The notes: generated from the sequence alone by a model not told the origin. A stretch of 64,000 nucleotides of DNA from Parvularcula sp. BBD 1991-13 (GCA_001657385.1 LYSZ01000008.1:1-64000); one strand, 5' to 3'. Counted from the first letter of the stretch, positions 50,100 to 61,913 are shown. A program made the numbers and translations.

Positions 50100-50882
50100 C
50101 TATATGGCGCCGACGCCGCCCTTTACAACCCGCGCCAGCACCAGGGCGTCCACCCTGGCCGCGCCCGCATTGGCGAGGCAGCGGGCGGCGGCGGAAAGGG
50201 TTGCGCCGGTGGTCAGCACGTCATCGATCAGGATCACATGGGCGTTCCTGATCCGGGGGCGGCGTTTTTCGCTCACCTGGAACGCGCCCGCCACATTGCG
50301 GCGGCGCCCTTCCGCGGACAACTCCTTTTGCGGCGGCGTCGCCCGCACGCGCGTCAGCGCGTCCTGGCAGAGAACCGCCGGCGTCCGCCGCGCGATATGC
50401 GCGGCCAGGAGGGCGGACTGGTTATACCGGCGCGCGACGAGACGGCGGCGGTGCAGCGGGACCGGCGCGATGACGCTGTCCGCGGTCAGGAGGCCCGCCG
50501 CGGCGCGGCGCATCCAGCCGGCGAACATGGGCGCCAGCTCGGTCCTGTCCGCATGCTTGAACCCGACCACCAAGGCGTGACTCGCCTCGTCATAGACCAG
50601 CGCGGCGCGGGCGCGGTCGAACGCCGGCGGATCGGCGAGGCAGGCGGGGCATTCCGCCCCGGCGCCGTAATCCGCCGCGAAGGGAACGCCGCAGCGCGCG
50701 CAGAACGGGCGCTCGATGAAATGCAGCGCACGCCAGCCGGCGGGCGACAGGAGACCGGGGCCGCTGACCTCCTCGCCGGTCACGGGGCAGGACGGCGGCG
50801 CGAGCCCGCGCAGCACGGCGCCGCCCGCGACCTCAAGCCCCTTGCGGGCGCGCCGGAAAAGTTGCGTTTGCACGGCCGCCAC
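50100..50882 (-). CDS. comF: ComF-family phosphoribosyltransferase-like protein
   Basis: This protein is about 260 residues long. The start is the GTG at 50882 (V-A-A-V-Q-T-Q-L), with AAGGA upstream; the open frame continues far upstream but is a shadow. The zinc-ribbon segment contains CARCGVPF and ECPACLADPP. The core is FKHADRTELAPMFA, PVPLHRRRLVARRYNQSALL and the PRPP-binding motif VILIDDVLTTGATLSAAA. ComF proteins act in DNA uptake in transformable bacteria, but the family is widespread and often has no proven role. It is the first gene of the four-gene operon. Confidence 0.92.
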   Translation of the reverse strand: MAAVQTQLFRRARKGLEVAGGAVLRGLAPPSCPVTGEEVSGPGLLSPAGWRALHFIERPFCARCGVPFAADYGAGAECPACLADPPAFDRARAALVYDEASHALVVGFKHADRTELAPMFAGWMRRAAAGLLTADSVIAPVPLHRRRLVARRYNQSALLAAHIARRTPAVLCQDALTRVRATPPQKELSAEGRRRNVAGAFQVSEKRRPRIRNAHVILIDDVLTTGATLSAAARCLANAGAARVDALVLARVVKGGVGAI

Positions 50883-50948
50883 GCTAGCGCTTTTTCCTTG
50901 CGAACGCCAAAACGCCCCGCACGCCAAAAGCATTCCCATATCTTTCCT

Positions 50949-51860
50949 ATGGAACCGCAACGCCCGCCGCTGATTTTCAACCAACGCCGCTCGCGCCTGC
51001 GCCGGGAGCGCGCCGGCCCGCGATTCGCGGCCTGCGATTTTCTGCATCGCCGCGCCATGGCCGACGTGGTCGACAGGCTGGAAACGGTGAAGCGCGATTT
51101 TCCGTACGCCGCCTTTTGCGGCGCGGGCGGCCTTGCGTCCATGCTGACGCCGGCCTGCGGCGTCGGCGCGCGCATCGAGATCGACGCCGCGCGCGCCCGC
51201 CTCGATCCGCAGGCGTCGGCCCGGCGCGACGTCGCCGGCGCCATCGTCGCCGAGGAAGAGCGCCTGCCCTTCGCGCCGCGGCGCCTCGACCTTTTCGTCA
51301 GCCTGTTCACGCTGCACGGCGCTGACGACCTGATCGGCGCGCTGGCGCAGATCCGCGCCAGCCTGAAGCCGGACGGTTTGTTCGTGGGCGTCCTTTTCGG
51401 CGAAGGCACCCTCGCGCGTCTGCGCCGCGCGCTCTACCAGGCCGAAAGCGAGCTGACAGGCGGCGTCGCCGCGCGCATCGCGCCCTTCGCGGCGGTGCAG
51501 GATGCGGGACGCGCCCTGTCGCGCGCCGGCTTCGCCCTGCCGGTGGCGGATGTGGACAAGGTGACGGTGCGCTATTCGAACCCGCTGAAACTGATCGCCG
51601 ACCTGCGCGGGATGGGCGAGGGGCGCGCCCTCGCCAGCCCCGCCCCGCCGCTGCGGCGCGACGTCGTCGCGCGCGCCATGGCGCTGTTCGAGGCGGGGGG
51701 CGGGGAAGAAACCTTCGACGTGATTTACCTGACCGGCTGGGCGCCCCATGAAAGCCAGCAAAAACCCCTACGGCCGGGCAGCGCGAAAGCCTCGCTGGAA
51801 GCGGCGGTCAAGGGCGGGGCGCCGGTCAAAGGCGGCGCGGCGGACGACGGCGCGCCGTAA
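50949..51860 (+). CDS. SAM-dependent methyltransferase-fold protein, NDUFAF5/BioC-like
   Basis: This 303-residue protein starts MEPQRPPLIFNQRRSRLRRE. The Rossmann core shows AFCGAGGLASMLTPACGVGA, RLPFAPRRLDLFVSLFTLH and LKPDGLFVGVLFGEGTLARL. It resembles the alphaproteobacterial homologues of mitochondrial NDUFAF5, which hydroxylates an arginine of a complex I subunit. It is divergent from comF with 66 bases between the start codons. The C-terminal 25 residues are low-complexity. The NDUFAF5 assignment rests on neighbourhood and overall pattern, not on a unique motif. Confidence 0.75.
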   Translation: MEPQRPPLIFNQRRSRLRRERAGPRFAACDFLHRRAMADVVDRLETVKRDFPYAAFCGAGGLASMLTPACGVGARIEIDAARARLDPQASARRDVAGAIVAEEERLPFAPRRLDLFVSLFTLHGADDLIGALAQIRASLKPDGLFVGVLFGEGTLARLRRALYQAESELTGGVAARIAPFAAVQDAGRALSRAGFALPVADVDKVTVRYSNPLKLIADLRGMGEGRALASPAPPLRRDVVARAMALFEAGGGEETFDVIYLTGWAPHESQQKPLRPGSAKASLEAAVKGGAPVKGGAADDGAP

Positions 51861-51957
51861 GCATCATACGCAGGCATCAAACGGAGCGAAAAAGCGGCGC
51901 ACGGAATGGCGGCGCGCAGCGCCGGAAGGCAGGGACCGACGGCGCGCGGCTTCGCGC

Positions 51958-52143
51958 TTACTGATTGAAGCCGCTTTCCACCTCGCTGAAGGTGTCGCTC
52001 AGGGTCTCGCCGATGGAAACCGAGGCGGTGACCACCACGATGGAAATCAAACCCGCGATCAGCGCGTATTCGATCACCGTCGCGCCGTCTTCTTCATTCA
52101 GAAACCGTCTCAGCGGTTCCCGTATCGTCATCTGGATGCCCAT
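51958..52143 (-). CDS. flp: Flp-family type IVb pilin
   Basis: This small prepilin has about 61 residues. The ATG at 52143 is chosen because GGGAG precedes it by six bases. The sequence LRRFLNEEDGATVIEYALIA, then GLISIVVVTASVSIG, has the prepilin-peptidase cleavage point (G/ATVIEYAL) and the long hydrophobic assembly helix of Flp pilins. It would be the main subunit of a Tad pilus. No other tad/cpa gene is visible in the window, so the pilin is isolated from its assembly machinery here. Confidence 0.92.
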   Translation of the reverse strand: MGIQMTIREPLRRFLNEEDGATVIEYALIAGLISIVVVTASVSIGETLSDTFSEVESGFNQ

Positions 52144-52177
52144 AATGTCTCCCGCCCCCTGCAAGTCAGGTAAACCG

Positions 52178-52582
52178 TCAGCGTAAAAAATCTCTCAACT
52201 GCGCCGCCAGCGGCCGGTCCGCCGGCGGCATGTCAAAATCCAGGAGCCGCTCGGGGCGGACCCATCGCAGCGCCTGCGCTTCCAGGGGCTGCGGCTGGCC
52301 GCGCCATTTGCGGCAGATGAAAAGCGGCATCAGCAGGTGACGCTCTCCCATGTCGCTTGATGCAAACGCGATCGGCGCGAGGCATGATTGTTCCGTTTCA
52401 ACGCCAAGCTCCTCCCTTAGCTCGCGCACCAAGGCGTCCTCCGGCGTCTCCGCATCCATGATCTTGCCGCCGGGGAACTCCCACAGGCCGGCATGCGCCT
52501 TGCCTTCGGGGCGTTGCGCCAGGAGGGTTCTCCCGTCGCCGTCGATCAGCGCGCCAGCAGAGACCAGCAAAAGCCTTGTCAT
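52178..52582 (-). CDS. mutT: NUDIX hydrolase, MutT-like (8-oxo-dGTP diphosphatase type)
   Basis: This 134-residue protein starts at the ATG at 52582, preceded by GAGG. The NUDIX box is complete from G39 to G60 (GKIMDAETPEDALVRELREE, then LG), with the catalytic R-E-L-x-E-E intact. The ALIDGDGRTLLAQRPEGKAH and LWEFPGG blocks and the C-terminal LRWVRPERLLDFDMPPADR are typical of MutT proteins that clean the nucleotide pool. It ends 34 bases upstream of the pilin start and on the same strand. Confidence 0.9.
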   Translation of the reverse strand: MTRLLLVSAGALIDGDGRTLLAQRPEGKAHAGLWEFPGGKIMDAETPEDALVRELREELGVETEQSCLAPIAFASSDMGERHLLMPLFICRKWRGQPQPLEAQALRWVRPERLLDFDMPPADRPLAAQLRDFLR

Positions 52583-52712
52583 ATGTCGCCTCAACACTAG
52601 GTCGCGGCCCTTACCAGAGCCTTACCGGAACCTTTAAAATGCAAACATCGCCGCGCGGAAATCCTCTGGAAGCCCCCGCCGTCCGTGAACAACAGCCGGG
52701 CGCGCGGCCGGC

Positions 52713-54104
52713 TTAAAGGGCGTCGCCGGGCGGCGCCGCGCCCCCATCCGAGCCCCCCTCCGCGCCGTCATCGCTGTCGGCGGCCGCGCCATCCGCGAGT
52801 CCGGCTTCGGCCCCACTATCGTCCCCGCTTCGGGACGCATCGCGCGCCTGCGCCCCCGCCGCTTCCGGGTCCCGCGCCCCGAGACCGGGCGCAAGCCCCG
52901 GGAGCAGCGGCGCCGGGGCCGTGGTCTCGGGCGCCGCCTCGGCGCGGAAATAGACCACCTGGCCCGCCTCCTCCAGGTCCTTCAGGGTGGTTTCGATCGT
53001 CCGCCGGCGCAGGAAATCCTCGATATTGTCGCTGACGGCGGAAAACGGCACCTGCCGCGTCGCGCGCCGGTCCGTCACCTCCAGGACGTGCCAGCCGAAC
53101 TCGGTTTCGAACGGCTCGGCCCGCTCGCCGGGCTCGACGGCGAAGGCGGCGCGCGAGAAGGCCGGGGTCATCATGGCGCGGGTGAACCAGCCGACCTGCC
53201 CGCCGAGCGGCGCCGTTGCGCGGTCGATGGACAACTCCCGCGCCAGGGCGGCGAAGCGCTCGCCCGCCTCAAGACGGGCGATGACGGCGTCCGCCTCCTC
53301 CCTGGTCGCGACCACGATATGCCGCGCCTCGACCTCGTCGCCGAGATTTGTGACGCCGGCCTGGGCGTCGTAAAGGCGCTTCACCGCCTCCGGCGTCACC
53401 GCTTCGCTCAGGCGTCCGTCCATATACGCCGCGGCGAGCACCCGATCGCGCGCCGCGTTGATCCGGCGCGACACCGCAGGCGCGCGCTGGAGGCCCTCGC
53501 GCAGGGCGGCGCCCGCGAGCAGGCGCTGCTCCACATACGCCTCCACCAGTTCGCGGTCGAAGGCGGTCCGCGGGGTGAGGGCTTCGTCCGGCGCCAGCAC
53601 GCCCGCCGCGCGCGCCGACGCCTCGATTTCCGACAGGTGCACGTAGCGCGCGCCGATCCGGGCGAGGATGGGATCGTCGAGATCTTCCGGCGCGCGCATC
53701 AGCGCGTTGTGCTCAGCGGCGATTCCCGGACCGGCCCGCAACTCGTCGATGATCCACAGGGTCGCCACCGCCAGCACCGCGCCGGAAACCGCGCTGTAGG
53801 CCCGCCCCGTGCGCGTCGGCAGCCACATGAGCAGGCTGCGCAGGGCCGCGCCGGCCAGCCCGGCGGCGTAGAGCGTCCAGCGCAGGCTTCGCCGCATCAT
53901 CAGCTTGAAAGCGCGCCACAGGGCCGAATCGAGCGCGCCCGCCAGGCGCCACACGGTGATGATCACCTTGCCGACGAGCCGCAGGGCCCCCATGAGCGCG
54001 AAACCGACGGCGGCGGCGAGCCCGGAGACGGCCGCCGCCAGCGGCCCGGCCTTCTCCCCGGCTCCCGTTTCCGATCCGAAATCTTTGCCGTCGGGCGTTT
54101 GCAT
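52713..54104 (-). CDS. parvulin-type (PpiC) peptidyl-prolyl isomerase, membrane-anchored
   Basis: This 463-residue protein has several hydrophobic segments in the first 125 residues (about 21-55 and 103-118), the last of which precedes the extracytoplasmic part. A parvulin PPIase domain follows at about 255-360: VEARHIVVATREEADAVIAR, then GGQVGWFTRAMMTPAFSRAA and FGWHVLEVTDRR. The C-terminal 75 residues are an acidic Ala/Gly/Asp/Ser-rich tail without structure. It probably assists folding of secreted proteins. It is divergent from secA, which fits a link to export, although that is only context. Confidence 0.88.
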   Translation of the reverse strand: MQTPDGKDFGSETGAGEKAGPLAAAVSGLAAAVGFALMGALRLVGKVIITVWRLAGALDSALWRAFKLMMRRSLRWTLYAAGLAGAALRSLLMWLPTRTGRAYSAVSGAVLAVATLWIIDELRAGPGIAAEHNALMRAPEDLDDPILARIGARYVHLSEIEASARAAGVLAPDEALTPRTAFDRELVEAYVEQRLLAGAALREGLQRAPAVSRRINAARDRVLAAAYMDGRLSEAVTPEAVKRLYDAQAGVTNLGDEVEARHIVVATREEADAVIARLEAGERFAALARELSIDRATAPLGGQVGWFTRAMMTPAFSRAAFAVEPGERAEPFETEFGWHVLEVTDRRATRQVPFSAVSDNIEDFLRRRTIETTLKDLEEAGQVVYFRAEAAPETTAPAPLLPGLAPGLGARDPEAAGAQARDASRSGDDSGAEAGLADGAAADSDDGAEGGSDGGAAPPGDAL

Positions 54105-54363
54105 GACTTAAAAGACGTCCCGCGCCGTCTGCGAAAGCGCGCCCCATAGCGCCCCCCGAACCGCCGGGGACGGGCGCCGCGCCCGGCCCGCCAAAGCCGC
54201 CGCCGCGGGGCGGTTTCGTTGACAGCGCTGAACACGCTCACTATTTCTCGCGCGTCCCCTGAAGGACGCTTGGTTTCCATCCCCGCCGATGACGGACGCG
54301 GCCCCCGACGGCGCCGCCGGCGCGCGCCGCGCCGCCTCATCGCACCACAAAGGCTCATCGCTC

Positions 54364-57216
<2,853 letters not shown>

Positions 57217-57244
57217 CGCGGGGCGAAAGGCCGCCGATATCGGC

Positions 57245-57955
57245 TCAGGCCAGCATCTCGCGCACCCACGACGCCACCACCTGCGTCGCCGGTCCGTAGC
57301 GGCTGTCGGTGAAAAGATAGGCGTTCTCCGACGGCTCCAGGTTCAGCTCGGTCGCGGGCACGCCGAGGGCGCGCGCCTCGCCGACGAAGCCCGCCGCCGG
57401 GTAGACCGACCCCGACGTGCCGACCGAAACGAAAAGGTCCGCCGTCATGATGGCGTCCATCGCCTCGTCCATGAAGCGCGGAATTTCCCCGAACCAGACC
57501 ACGTGGGGACGCATGCCGCCGGCCCGGCCGCAGGCGTTGCACGCCGTCTCGACGGACAGATCGCCGCGCGCCGCGCCGATGTCGCCGCAATGGGCGCATT
57601 CGGCTTTCGACAACTCTCCATGCATGTGCAGAATGTTTTTCGACCCCGCCCGCTCGTGCAGATCGTCCACGTTTTGCGTGATCAGCGTCAGGCGCCCGCC
57701 CTTCTCCCCCAGCCCGCGCTCCAGCGCGGCGAGCGCCCGATGGGCGGCGTTCGGCTGCACGGCGCCGAGCCCGCGCCGCCGGGCGTTGTAAAACGCATGC
57801 ACCAGCGCCGGATTCGCCGCGAACCCTTCCGGCGTCGCCACCTCGCGATAGTCGTACTGCGCCCAGACGCCGCCCGCGTCGCGAAACGTGGCGACGCCGG
57901 ACTCGGCCGAAATCCCGGCGCCCGTCAGAACGACGATGTTTTCATGCCGCGCCAC
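57245..57955 (-). CDS. cobB: NAD-dependent protein deacylase (sirtuin, CobB type)
   Basis: The start is a GTG at 57955, preceded by GGGAGG; the product (236 residues) begins V-A-R-H-E-N-I-V-V-L-T-G. It shows the sirtuin core: LTGAGISAESGVATFRDAGG, LITQNVDDLHERAGS, the catalytic His in ILHMHGEL, and a zinc site with CAHC and CNAC. FYNARRR provides the Tyr-x-x-Arg pair that marks class III desuccinylase/deacylases such as CobB/SIRT5. It converges with secA, the two stops being 28 bases apart. Confidence 0.95.
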   Translation of the reverse strand: MARHENIVVLTGAGISAESGVATFRDAGGVWAQYDYREVATPEGFAANPALVHAFYNARRRGLGAVQPNAAHRALAALERGLGEKGGRLTLITQNVDDLHERAGSKNILHMHGELSKAECAHCGDIGAARGDLSVETACNACGRAGGMRPHVVWFGEIPRFMDEAMDAIMTADLFVSVGTSGSVYPAAGFVGEARALGVPATELNLEPSENAYLFTDSRYGPATQVVASWVREMLA

Positions 57956-58071
57956 ATGCGCCTCCCGGATGATCGCGGCCCATGATAATGGTCCCGGCCC
58001 GCAATTTCCAACAGGGCGGTTTTCCAACGCGGCGCATACGGCCGCCGGATCAGAAAACGGCGCGGCAACGG

Positions 58072-58258
58072 TCAGAAAACAACCGTGACGACGATCGTGT
58101 CGGCATAGCTCCCGGCGCCGGCATTCTGGCCGGCGGGCGCGCGTCCGTAAACCGCGAAATCGTCAGTATGCGAAAAAAAATTACCGTCAGCAGGTAACTG
58201 TTTGCAACCGTGTCGGCGCCGCCATGGCGATGATCATGATCGCGGCGCTGCGGCCCAT
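58072..58258 (-). pseudogene. decayed spore-coat-U/Csu pilin-like gene, second of a pair
   Basis: A start with GGCGGGA upstream opens MGRSAAIMIIAMAAPTRLQT, a signal-peptide-like stub, which soon stops. In another frame the segment ends FAVYGRAPAGQNAGAGSYAD, TIVVTVVF and TGA at 58074-58072. V-Y-G-R-x-P-A-x-Q-x-x-x-G-x-Y-x-D-T-(I/V)-x-V-T-V is the C-terminal signature of the SCPU domain. The roughly 100 residues expected between the two parts are missing. It lies 11 bases after the end of a similar remnant. Confidence 0.6.
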
Positions 58259-58268
58259 TCCCGCCATC

Positions 58269-58503
58269 TCAGAAATTCACCGTCGCCGTGATCCTATCGG
58301 AATAGGAATATCCGCCCACCGGAACGGCCTGCCTAACGGGGATGCGCCCGTATACCGTCAGCGATTGCAACGCCCCGTCGCCGGTCTCCGCCACGGTGGC
58401 CGACGCGCCCGACCCGTCGCCCCACCACTTCGTTCGCGCCGCCCGCGAAGCCGGCGACGACGAAGCCGGCGAAAACGCCGGCGAATGACGCGCGGTGGAA
58501 CAT
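58269..58503 (-). pseudogene. decayed spore-coat-U/Csu pilin-like gene, first of a pair
   Basis: The ATG at 58503 opens MFHRASFAGVFAGFVVAGFA, a signal peptide, then passes out of frame. The other frame ends ALQSLTVYGRIPVRQAVPVG, GYSYSDRITATVNF and TGA at 58271-58269, a good match to the SCPU C-terminus (Y-G-R-I-P, then Y-x-D, then x-V-T-V). The central domain is deleted. SCPU proteins are secreted chaperone-usher pilin subunits, normally encoded in tandem with a chaperone and usher, neither of which is nearby. Confidence 0.65.
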
Positions 58504-58721
58504 GCAATGGCGCCTTCGGAAGGACAAGCGAACTATGATGGAGACAACTTTTAGTTGTATTTCGTCAAGGAAAACCTAAGCCGCGGCCCGCCGACCCGCC
58601 TGTCCGGTCTAGCTGTCCGGTCTGGCTTTCCGCCGCGCCGGCCCGACCGGGCCGACGCGGCCCTGTTGAAACCGGCGCGCCGGGTTTATGCTGCGCGCTT
58701 AAAGACGGAGGCGTTCGACCG

Positions 58722-59189
58722 ATGGCCAAGAAAATCCTGCTGGTTTGTCTCGGCAATATCTGCCGCTCTCCCGCCGCGGAAGGCGTGTTGCGCGCCAAGG
58801 CGCGCGAACGCGGCCTGGAGCTGGTCATCGATTCCGCCGGCACCGGGGCGTGGCATGTGGGCGACCCGCCCGACGCGCGGATGTTGAAGACCGCGGGCGG
58901 ACGCGGGTACGATCTCTCTTACATCCGTGCACGGAAGGTATCAATGCCGGACTTTTACGAGTTCGATTATCTCCTCGCCATGGATCTGTCCAACCACACC
59001 GATCTCCTGGAACTGGCGCCGCCGAACCGGGAATGCGACATCCGGCTGTTTCTCGACTTCGCCGATGGCGAGACGCGTGAGACGCCCGACCCCTATTACG
59101 GCGGCGACGCCGGGTTCGAGAACGTGCTCGACCTGATCGAACAGGGCGCGGAAGGGTTTCTCGATCACCTTGAGGACGAAAGCGCGTAA
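58722..59189 (+). CDS. low-molecular-weight protein-tyrosine phosphatase
   Basis: This 155-residue phosphatase has the P-loop C-x5-R at the N-terminus (LLVCLGNICRSPAAEGVLRA). Its general-acid Asp is in ETPDPYYGGDAGFENVLDLI, the typical D-P-Y/F block. It dephosphorylates phosphotyrosine in proteins; the partner kinase is not in the window. The stop overlaps the end of the convergent thpR gene by 25 bases. Confidence 0.94.
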   Translation: MAKKILLVCLGNICRSPAAEGVLRAKARERGLELVIDSAGTGAWHVGDPPDARMLKTAGGRGYDLSYIRARKVSMPDFYEFDYLLAMDLSNHTDLLELAPPNRECDIRLFLDFADGETRETPDPYYGGDAGFENVLDLIEQGAEGFLDHLEDESA

Positions 59190-59707
59190 GACGCCTCGAT
59201 GTCGTAACGGCTCGCCTCGCCGCCAAGGCGCGACGAATAGAGGTGAAAGGCGTCAACCTCGAAACCGGGCGTTGAAAACAGGCCGTTGACGGCGCAATAA
59301 CGCGCCACCGCGTCGGCCTTCGCGCCTCTCAGATAGGCGAGCGTGACATGGGGAACGAACCTGCGCCGCTCCAGTTCGAAGCCCCTGCGGCGCAGGGCCG
59401 TATCCACCTTCGAGTGAAGATGCGCCAGCGGCGGACAGGTCTCGACCGCGGCCCATACCGCGCGCGGCTTGCGCTCGCCAAACGCGCCGAGACCGGAAAG
59501 ACGCAACGCAAAGCCCGGCGCGGAAACGCCGCCCAACGCGTCGAGCGCGTCCGCAAGCCCGTGCCGGTCGGTTTCGCCGATAAAGCTGAGAGTGATGTGA
59601 AAATTTTCCGGCGGACGCCAGCGCGCGCCTTCCAGGCCGTTTTGCAGCCCGCACAAAGCGTCGGTCTGGGCTTCTGGGATTGAGAGCGCGACAAAGAGAC
59701 GGTGCAT
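59165..59707 (-). CDS. thpR: RNA 2',3'-cyclic phosphodiesterase
   Basis: This 180-residue 2H-family protein starts MHRLFVALSIPEAQTDALCG. The two His-x-Thr-x motifs that form the active site are HITL at residues 37-40 and HVTL at 120-123. Family members open 2',3'-cyclic phosphates on RNA (LigT/ThpR). The chosen start gives the standard N-terminus; the longer open frame upstream is not needed. Its last 25 bases overlap the convergent phosphatase gene. Confidence 0.93.
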   Translation of the reverse strand: MHRLFVALSIPEAQTDALCGLQNGLEGARWRPPENFHITLSFIGETDRHGLADALDALGGVSAPGFALRLSGLGAFGERKPRAVWAAVETCPPLAHLHSKVDTALRRRGFELERRRFVPHVTLAYLRGAKADAVARYCAVNGLFSTPGFEVDAFHLYSSRLGGEASRYDIEASYALSSSR

Positions 59708-59792
59708 AAAAAATGAAGGCCGGACGGTCCACAAGCGGCAACGGGACTTTATGATACGAAGAGAAATGACGAGAAAAACAGGCGAGCGCAAC

Positions 59793-60671
59793 ATGACGGA
59801 CAACACCCTTTTCTGTTTCGGCTACGGCTATACGGCGGCGGCGCTGGCGCGCCGGCTCGTTCCGCAAGGCTGGGCCGTCGCCGGCACCACGCGCGCGCCT
59901 GAAAAGGCCGAGGCGATGAGGGCGGCGGGCGTCTGCGCGCATCTGTGGGACGGCGGACCGGTCGATCCGGCATGGCTGGACGCAGCAGGGGCGATCCTCG
60001 TCTCCACCGGTCCGCAAGAGGACGGCTGCCCGACCTACCGCGCCGCGCGCGACGCGATCGCGGAACGGGGCCGGGACCTGTCATGGATCGGTTATCTGTC
60101 GACCAACGGCGTCTACGGGGACCATGACGGCGCCTGGGTTGACGAGAACAGCAACCTTTATCCGACAACGGAGCGAGCGCGCCGGCGCATCCGGGCGGAG
60201 GCGGACTGGGCGGGGTTCGGCGCGGAACGCGGCCTCCCGGTGATCATCTTCCGCCTGCCCGGCATCTACGGGCCGGGGCGCTCGGCCCTCGACACGGTGC
60301 GCGCCGGCAACGCGAAACGCATCGTCAAGCAGGGCCAGGTATTCTCGCGCTGCCATGTGGACGACATCGCCGCGGCCCTCGCAGCCAGTCTTGAAAAGCC
60401 CGCCGCGCACGATCTTTACAACATCGCTGACGACGAGCCGGCCCCGCCCCAGGATGTCGTCGAATACGCCTGCAAGCTGCTCGGCGTGGATCCGCCGCCG
60501 CTCGTTGCCTTCGAGGATGCGGATCTGTCCGACATGGCGAAAAGTTTCTATGCGGATAACAAGCGCGTTTCGAACAAACGCATGAAGGAAGCGCTGGGGC
60601 TCGCCCTCGCCTATCCGACCTACCGGGAGGGGTTGCAGGCCATCCTGCAATGCGAGCGCGAGACGGGCTGA
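59793..60671 (+). CDS. NAD-dependent epimerase/dehydratase family (extended SDR) protein
   Basis: The ATG at 59793 opens MTDNTLFCFGYGYTAAALAR, a G-x-G-x-x-x-x-x-L Rossmann start (292 residues). The core continues YLSTNGVYGDHDGAWVDENS, which is the S-T-x-x-V-Y-G-D signature of this subgroup. RARRRIRAEADW and FRLPGIYGPGRSALDTVRAG follow, then FSRCHVDDIAAALAASL. The usual Tyr-x-x-x-Lys is not obvious, as in many proteins annotated YeeZ-like. The substrate is unknown. It converges with nuoD. Confidence 0.88.
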   Translation: MTDNTLFCFGYGYTAAALARRLVPQGWAVAGTTRAPEKAEAMRAAGVCAHLWDGGPVDPAWLDAAGAILVSTGPQEDGCPTYRAARDAIAERGRDLSWIGYLSTNGVYGDHDGAWVDENSNLYPTTERARRRIRAEADWAGFGAERGLPVIIFRLPGIYGPGRSALDTVRAGNAKRIVKQGQVFSRCHVDDIAAALAASLEKPAAHDLYNIADDEPAPPQDVVEYACKLLGVDPPPLVAFEDADLSDMAKSFYADNKRVSNKRMKEALGLALAYPTYREGLQAILQCERETG

Positions 60672-60692
60672 CCGGTCGCGCGCCGGCGCCGG

Positions 60693-61913
60693 TTACCGGT
60701 CGATCTCGCCAAAGACGATATCGAGCGAACCGATGATCGCCGAGACGTCCGCGAGCATGTGGCCGCGATTCATCCAGTCCATGGCCTGAAGATGGGCGTA
60801 GCCCGGCGCGCGGATCTTGCAGCGATAAGGCTTGTTGCCGCCGTCGGAAACAAGGTAGACGCCGAATTCGCCCTTCGGCGCCTCGACCGCGGCGTAAACC
60901 TCGCCCGCCGGCACGTGGAACCCTTCCGTATAGAGCTTGAAGTGGTGGATGAGGGATTCCATGTTCCCCTTCATCTCGCCGCGGCGGGGCGGCGCGACCT
61001 TGCCGTCCGTCGTCATCACCGGCCCCGGCGTTTCGCGCAGTTTCGCAACCGCCTGCTTCATGATGGAAAGCGACTGGCGCATCTCCTCCATGCGGCAGAG
61101 ATAGCGGTCGTAGCAATCGCCGTTCTTGCCGATCGGGATCTGGAAATCGTACTCTTCATAGGACTCGTAAGGCTGCGCCCGGCGCAGGTCCCACTGCATC
61201 CCGGAGCCGCGCACCATCACCCCGGAAAAGCCCCAGGCCATCGCCTGTTCTTTCGTCACGACGCCGATATCCACATTGCGCTGTTTGAAGATGCGATTGT
61301 CCGTAATCAGCGTTTCAATGTCGTCGAGCACCTTCGGAAAGCTGTCGCACCAGGCGTCGATGTCGTCGATCAGCGCCGCCGGCAGGTCCTGGTGAACGCC
61401 GCCGACGCGGAAATAGGCCGCATGCATGCGGCTGCCGCTGGCGCGCTCGTAGAACACCATCAGCTTCTCGCGCTCTTCGAAGCCCCATAGCGGCGGGGTC
61501 AGCGCGCCGACGTCCATCGCTTGCGTCGTCACGTTCAGGATGTGCGAGAGCATGCGGCCGATTTCGCAAAACAGGACGCGGATATGCTGGGCGCGTTTGG
61601 GAACCTCGATGCCGAGGAGACGTTCCGCCGCGAGGCAGAAAGCGTGTTCCTGATTCATCGGCGCCACGTAATCGAGGCGGTCGAAATACGGGATCGCCTG
61701 GAGATAAGTCTTATATTCGATCAGCTTTTCGGTGCCGCGATGCAGCAGCCCGATATGCGGATCGACGCGCTCGACGACCTCGCCGTCCAGTTCCAGCACC
61801 AGGCGCAGAACGCCGTGGGCGGCCGGGTGCTGCGGCCCGAAGTTAATCGTGAACGGACGCGAAGCGGCCTCGTCCGACGGTGAATCTCCAACAATCAGGG
61901 TTTCCTGCGTCAT
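60693..61913 (-). CDS. nuoD: NADH-quinone oxidoreductase subunit D (complex I, 49 kDa-type)
   Basis: This 406-residue complex I subunit lines the quinone cavity. Conserved blocks are all present: [80 protein letters not shown] and [20 protein letters not shown], then [12 protein letters not shown] at the end. The ATG at 61913 is the standard start. Ribosome binding is weak. No nuoC precedes it and no nuoE follows: the downstream gene is convergent and unrelated, and the upstream gene is a membrane protein. An isolated nuoD is unusual. Confidence 0.97.
   Translation of the reverse strand: MTQETLIVGDSPSDEAASRPFTINFGPQHPAAHGVLRLVLELDGEVVERVDPHIGLLHRGTEKLIEYKTYLQAIPYFDRLDYVAPMNQEHAFCLAAERLLGIEVPKRAQHIRVLFCEIGRMLSHILNVTTQAMDVGALTPPLWGFEEREKLMVFYERASGSRMHAAYFRVGGVHQDLPAALIDDIDAWCDSFPKVLDDIETLITDNRIFKQRNVDIGVVTKEQAMAWGFSGVMVRGSGMQWDLRRAQPYESYEEYDFQIPIGKNGDCYDRYLCRMEEMRQSLSIMKQAVAKLRETPGPVMTTDGKVAPPRRGEMKGNMESLIHHFKLYTEGFHVPAGEVYAAVEAPKGEFGVYLVSDGGNKPYRCKIRAPGYAHLQAMDWMNRGHMLADVSAIIGSLDIVFGEIDR

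Noticed and set aside
57231-57243. Palindrome GCCGATATCGGC between secA and cobB as a terminator
   Set aside because: The stem is short and self-complementary without a loop, and no T-run follows on either strand.
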